DNA from: Mycolicibacterium moriokaense
GTDB taxonomy: Bacteria; Actinomycetota; Actinomycetes; Mycobacteriales; Mycobacteriaceae
NCBI RefSeq assembly: GCF_010726085.1
Contig: NZ_AP022560.1
Coordinates: 6,076,001 to 6,140,000 of the forward strand
Direction: 5' to 3'
Length of the DNA stretch: 64,000 nt
A model generated the notes under the pieces. It saw only the letters and a program-made list of their open reading frames with translations, was not told the origin of the DNA and searched no databases. Every line of letters starts with the position of its first letter. The first letter of the stretch is position 1. This document shows, one piece after another, positions 61,282 through 64,000 of this stretch. Position numbers and translations under genes: made by a program.

Positions 61282-64000
61282 CGTCCGGCCAGCGGCGTCG
61301 GCCCCGACGCCATCCGCGGAAGCGTGGTCAGCAGTTTGGGTGCCATGGTCGTCGCGTCGGGCCCCGAGCGATCGAATGAGTACTTGCGCACCTCCGGGCC
61401 ACCGGGCGTCATCCCGGCCACCAGCAGATCGGCCCCGTACACGGTGCTGGTTGTCGCAATCGTCGCACCCGGGGTCGCCCCGCCGAACGGTGCGAACGAC
61501 GCGATCTGCTCGTACTCGACGTTGTCCGTGTGGTGGTTCGGACTCGCGAGGTACATCTTCGGTTGACCGTCGAGCTTCGAACCGGACGACCACACTCGCA
61601 CGGTGCCCTTGTCGGCGCGCTGGCTGGTGATGATGCTCATCGCACCACCCTCGCCGCCCGCTACCCATCCGGCGGACACCGCGACGCCGTCCTTGTAGTT
61701 CTCGTCGTAAGCCATGAACTGTGACGTCATCGTCGGATCGGTCGGCTTACCCGAATGTTCCTGCGTCGCCGTGCCGTTGGCCTGTGCCCGTGCGGTCGGC
61801 TTGTAGAGGTCCCATCGGAACGTCTTGATCAGTGGCGGTTCGCCGGGACCCGGGGCGGTCACGATGCTCTGGCGTCCCGATTCGAATTCGACCATTCCGG
61901 TGGCCAGCGTGACGCCGGCTTGCGATCCGGGATACGGCGTGAAGGTGGAGAACACATCGGGCGCCTTGCCCGCCTCCGACGGCAGCGTCGAGGAGAACAC
62001 CTTGACCTGTGACTCCGTTCCCGGGCCGGTACCCACAATGATGTTGTCGGCCATCGCGTTTCCGTCGATGTCGGCGCCTGCGACCGTCACCCCGCCGGTG
62101 AAATCGGAGCCGAACGGCTCGAATCTGATAATCTCCGACTTGAACAGCCCGAGATTGGTGTCGTTCCCGTCGTATGCGACGACCTCGGCGGTCGGCCCCT
62201 TGCCCGTACCGACGAGCAGGTCGAGGATCATGTCTCCGTTCACGTCGGTCATCGCCACGGACGGGCTGCCCTCGAAATCCGGGAACGGAACGACGGTTTG
62301 CAGCACCTCGTCGCCGTCGCCGTCCCGAACCTGAACCGACGCCGGCTTCCCGGCCGATCCCGGTATCGCCACCGCGTACGTCGACACTTCCGGGATGACG
62401 TTGATGGTCGCCATCAGGCCGTTGTCCTCATGGTTGAGCCGGTGGCAATGGATCACGTAGGTGCCCGTGTACTCCAGGAACTCCTGGCGCAGTGTCAGCG
62501 TCGCCGGGGTGGTGACCACGTGCATGTCGTTGAAGATCGGTGCGGGCACGTTGACGTTGTCGAGCCCCCACGGTTCCACACCCGACACACCGCGGTGCGG
62601 GTCGTCGATCTCCATCACCTGAAAGTCGTTGACGTGGATGTGCATCGGATGTGCATCGTTGTTCTGATTGATGATCTTCCACTCCTCAACGGAGTTGAGC
62701 CGCGGTTGGATCAGCGTGGTGTTCGGGAACCCAGTGGGTTCGAACATGTATATGACGGCCTTGGGGTCGTTGTTGCTCGCGAGGCCGCCGCCGATAGTGT
62801 CGGTGATCGTCATCTCCCGAGTCACATCGGGTGTCATCACCGACGTGTCGACGAACGACGTGTATGCGTCGAGGTTCTGCCCCTCTTCGAAGGCTGTGGT
62901 CTGCCCCTCGCCACTGGTGTCCGGCGTGGCACGGATCAGGGTCTGGGTGGGAAACACGAAGAACCCGTCGGCGAAGCTGAGGTACTTCGGATCCACCGAG
63001 AGGGTGCCGAGCACGGCGGGTGTGTTCTTGGTGCCGTTGTTCGCATACAGCACACCCGGATTCACGATCGGCTTGGCCTTGGGATCCGGCGGGAACTCCA
63101 GAACGAGATCGCCTTCCTTCGGCATCGTCACCGCGATGGCGTAGCGCGACCCGGGCGGCACACTGAGCGTGGTTCCGTCGCCGAAGACGGGCCGACCCAC
63201 CTGCGTGTAGGGGTTGCCGTCCTGGCCGACGATCGCGAACTTCGGGTGGTTACCGGTGGCGGTCTCGGTCAATCTGACTGTCATATAGGCGATGTCGCTG
63301 ATGTTGGCCACGACCCAGATCTCCGTCTGCCCGGGCTTGATCTTCAGCTCCGGCTGGAACTGACCGTTCACCGTGAACTGCACATCGCGCTGGTTCTCCG
63401 GCAGCGACGGGTCCTCTTCGACCTTCGTCGTCGGGCTGTCGAAGCTCATCAGGTTCGACGGGATGAACTGCGTCTGGCCGCGGTTGTTGAGTGGCGACAG
63501 CGGCCCCGACCACCACGGCGTCAGATACTGCGAACCCACGGTGGTGTCGGCGATGTTCACCGGCGCCAGGCTCGGCTGATAAGTCCCGTCAGCAAGCTCA
63601 GAACCCTCGGGCGCCTTGAGGGTGCTCACCCACTGTGGCCAGCTGTAGTTGTTGAGCTGATGGCCGTTTCCCTTGCGGTCGAACACGTAGTTGTACTGAA
63701 TCGCCATGTTGCGGATGGGGATGTTGTTCTGCGTGACCAACGGCAGATTGCCGTCGGGGCGACCGATTTCCAGCAGGCCGGCCAAACCGGCGTAGGTCTG
63801 CTGCGACGTCATCGTGTGGCGGTGGCTGTGATACCAGTACAGGCCGTTGGGCATGTTCGTGGGCACGTCGTAGGAATAGGTATTGCCCATCCCCGCGGGA
63901 ATCGACAGCAGCACGTTGTCGGCGTTTCCCGACGGACTGACGTGCAAGCCGTGGGTGTGCAGGTTCAGCGGCGCCTCGGTCAGCTGCGGTGGATACAGCG
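61278..64000 (-). CDS. Large multicopper oxidase with FG-GAP/VCBS tail, 5' end outside window
   Basis: The frame runs on to the right edge; the visible part is about 907 codons. All four copper regions can be seen: HTHGLH (63945-63965), YWYHSHRH (about 63815-63840), HPMHIHVNDF (about 62615-62645) and HCHRLNHEDNGLM (about 62415-62455). The last carries type-1 copper Cys, His and an axial Met. After about codon 510 come FG-GAP-type repeats (DVNGDMILDLLVGTGKG, DIDGNAMADNIIVGTGPG), which fold as a beta-propeller. It probably acts outside the cell on phenols, metals or similar substrates. The TTG at 63947 is not a start; coding sequence continues past it. Signal peptide not visible. Confidence 0.92.
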   Translation of the reverse strand, partial: LYPPQLTEAPLNLHTHGLHVSPSGNADNVLLSIPAGMGNTYSYDVPTNMPNGLYWYHSHRHTMTSQQTYAGLAGLLEIGRPDGNLPLVTQNNIPIRNMAIQYNYVFDRKGNGHQLNNYSWPQWVSTLKAPEGSELADGTYQPSLAPVNIADTTVGSQYLTPWWSGPLSPLNNRGQTQFIPSNLMSFDSPTTKVEEDPSLPENQRDVQFTVNGQFQPELKIKPGQTEIWVVANISDIAYMTVRLTETATGNHPKFAIVGQDGNPYTQVGRPVFGDGTTLSVPPGSRYAIAVTMPKEGDLVLEFPPDPKAKPIVNPGVLYANNGTKNTPAVLGTLSVDPKYLSFADGFFVFPTQTLIRATPDTSGEGQTTAFEEGQNLDAYTSFVDTSVMTPDVTREMTITDTIGGGLASNNDPKAVIYMFEPTGFPNTTLIQPRLNSVEEWKIINQNNDAHPMHIHVNDFQVMEIDDPHRGVSGVEPWGLDNVNVPAPIFNDMHVVTTPATLTLRQEFLEYTGTYVIHCHRLNHEDNGLMATINVIPEVSTYAVAIPGSAGKPASVQVRDGDGDEVLQTVVPFPDFEGSPSVAMTDVNGDMILDLLVGTGKGPTAEVVAYDGNDTNLGLFKSEIIRFEPFGSDFTGGVTVAGADIDGNAMADNIIVGTGPGTESQVKVFSSTLPSEAGKAPDVFSTFTPYPGSQAGVTLATGMVEFESGRQSIVTAPGPGEPPLIKTFRWDLYKPTARAQANGTATQEHSGKPTDPTMTSQFMAYDENYKDGVAVSAGWVAGGEGGAMSIITSQRADKGTVRVWSSGSKLDGQPKMYLASPNHHTDNVEYEQIASFAPFGGATPGATIATTSTVYGADLLVAGMTPGGPEVRKYSFDRSGPDATTMAPKLLTTLPRMASGPTPLAGR

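Overview
The window looks like chromosome from a fast-growing mycobacterium (Mycolicibacterium type). It is GC-rich, GTG starts and 4-base stop/start overlaps are common, and many genes have a TANNNT box 6-8 bases before the start codon, as expected of leaderless mRNAs. The right two thirds carries orthologues of the M. tuberculosis blocks Rv0356c-Rv0365c, Rv0380c-Rv0384c, Rv0389-Rv0391 and Rv0406c-Rv0407. These include fgd1, metZ, purT, purA, fba, ttfA and clpB, recognised by protein similarity from memory. No tRNA, rRNA, insertion sequence or CRISPR array was seen.

Region 1 (1-17.3 kb) is a polysaccharide locus and the most unusual part. It has a partial GT39-like membrane glycosyltransferase, a membrane EEP-family phosphoesterase, a nucleotide-sugar epimerase, a DUF1972-type GT4, a PIG-L deacetylase, a UDP-sugar dehydrogenase and a secreted BcsB-like protein. 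A Wzz-type chain-length protein fused to a BY-kinase-like ATPase follows, then two GT2 enzymes, a methyltransferase, a Wzx-type flippase, a Wzy/ligase-like membrane protein and a membrane-anchored GH6 cellulase-like hydrolase. Together these are the parts of a Wzx/Wzy-dependent exopolysaccharide pathway. The locus continues past the left edge.

Region 2 (17.3-36.5 kb) is redox and accessory metabolism. fgd1 is divergent from a metallo-hydrolase. A tightly overlapped operon holds one acetyltransferase and three luciferase-like monooxygenases. There are two short-chain dehydrogenases, and a 13E12-type HNH protein whose start codon lies inside a LexA-like SOS box. The purT / NTF2-like / rhodanese / metZ group follows, then a CPA1 antiporter, a MarR regulator divergent from an MMPL transporter over a shared palindrome, and a P450-ferredoxin pair.

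Region 3 (36.5-56.1 kb) is conserved core with insertions: thioesterase-purA, Rv0358 to Rv0361 orthologues, a CDF metal transporter behind an operator-like palindrome, fba, an alcohol dehydrogenase, a DedA protein, an NhaA-DsbA fusion coupled to a GH76 protein, an RNA methyltransferase, a lipoprotein, an SDR, ttfA, an alpha/beta hydrolase and clpB. clpB has a HAIR-like HspR site overlapping a SigH-like promoter.

Region 4 (56.2-64 kb) carries a small secreted protein, a two-gene molybdenum hydroxylase (FAD subunit plus a fused 2Fe-2S/molybdopterin subunit), a double ABM-domain membrane protein, and a large multicopper oxidase with an FG-GAP tail that is cut by the right edge. The only gene-free stretch over 300 bases is 8994-9396.
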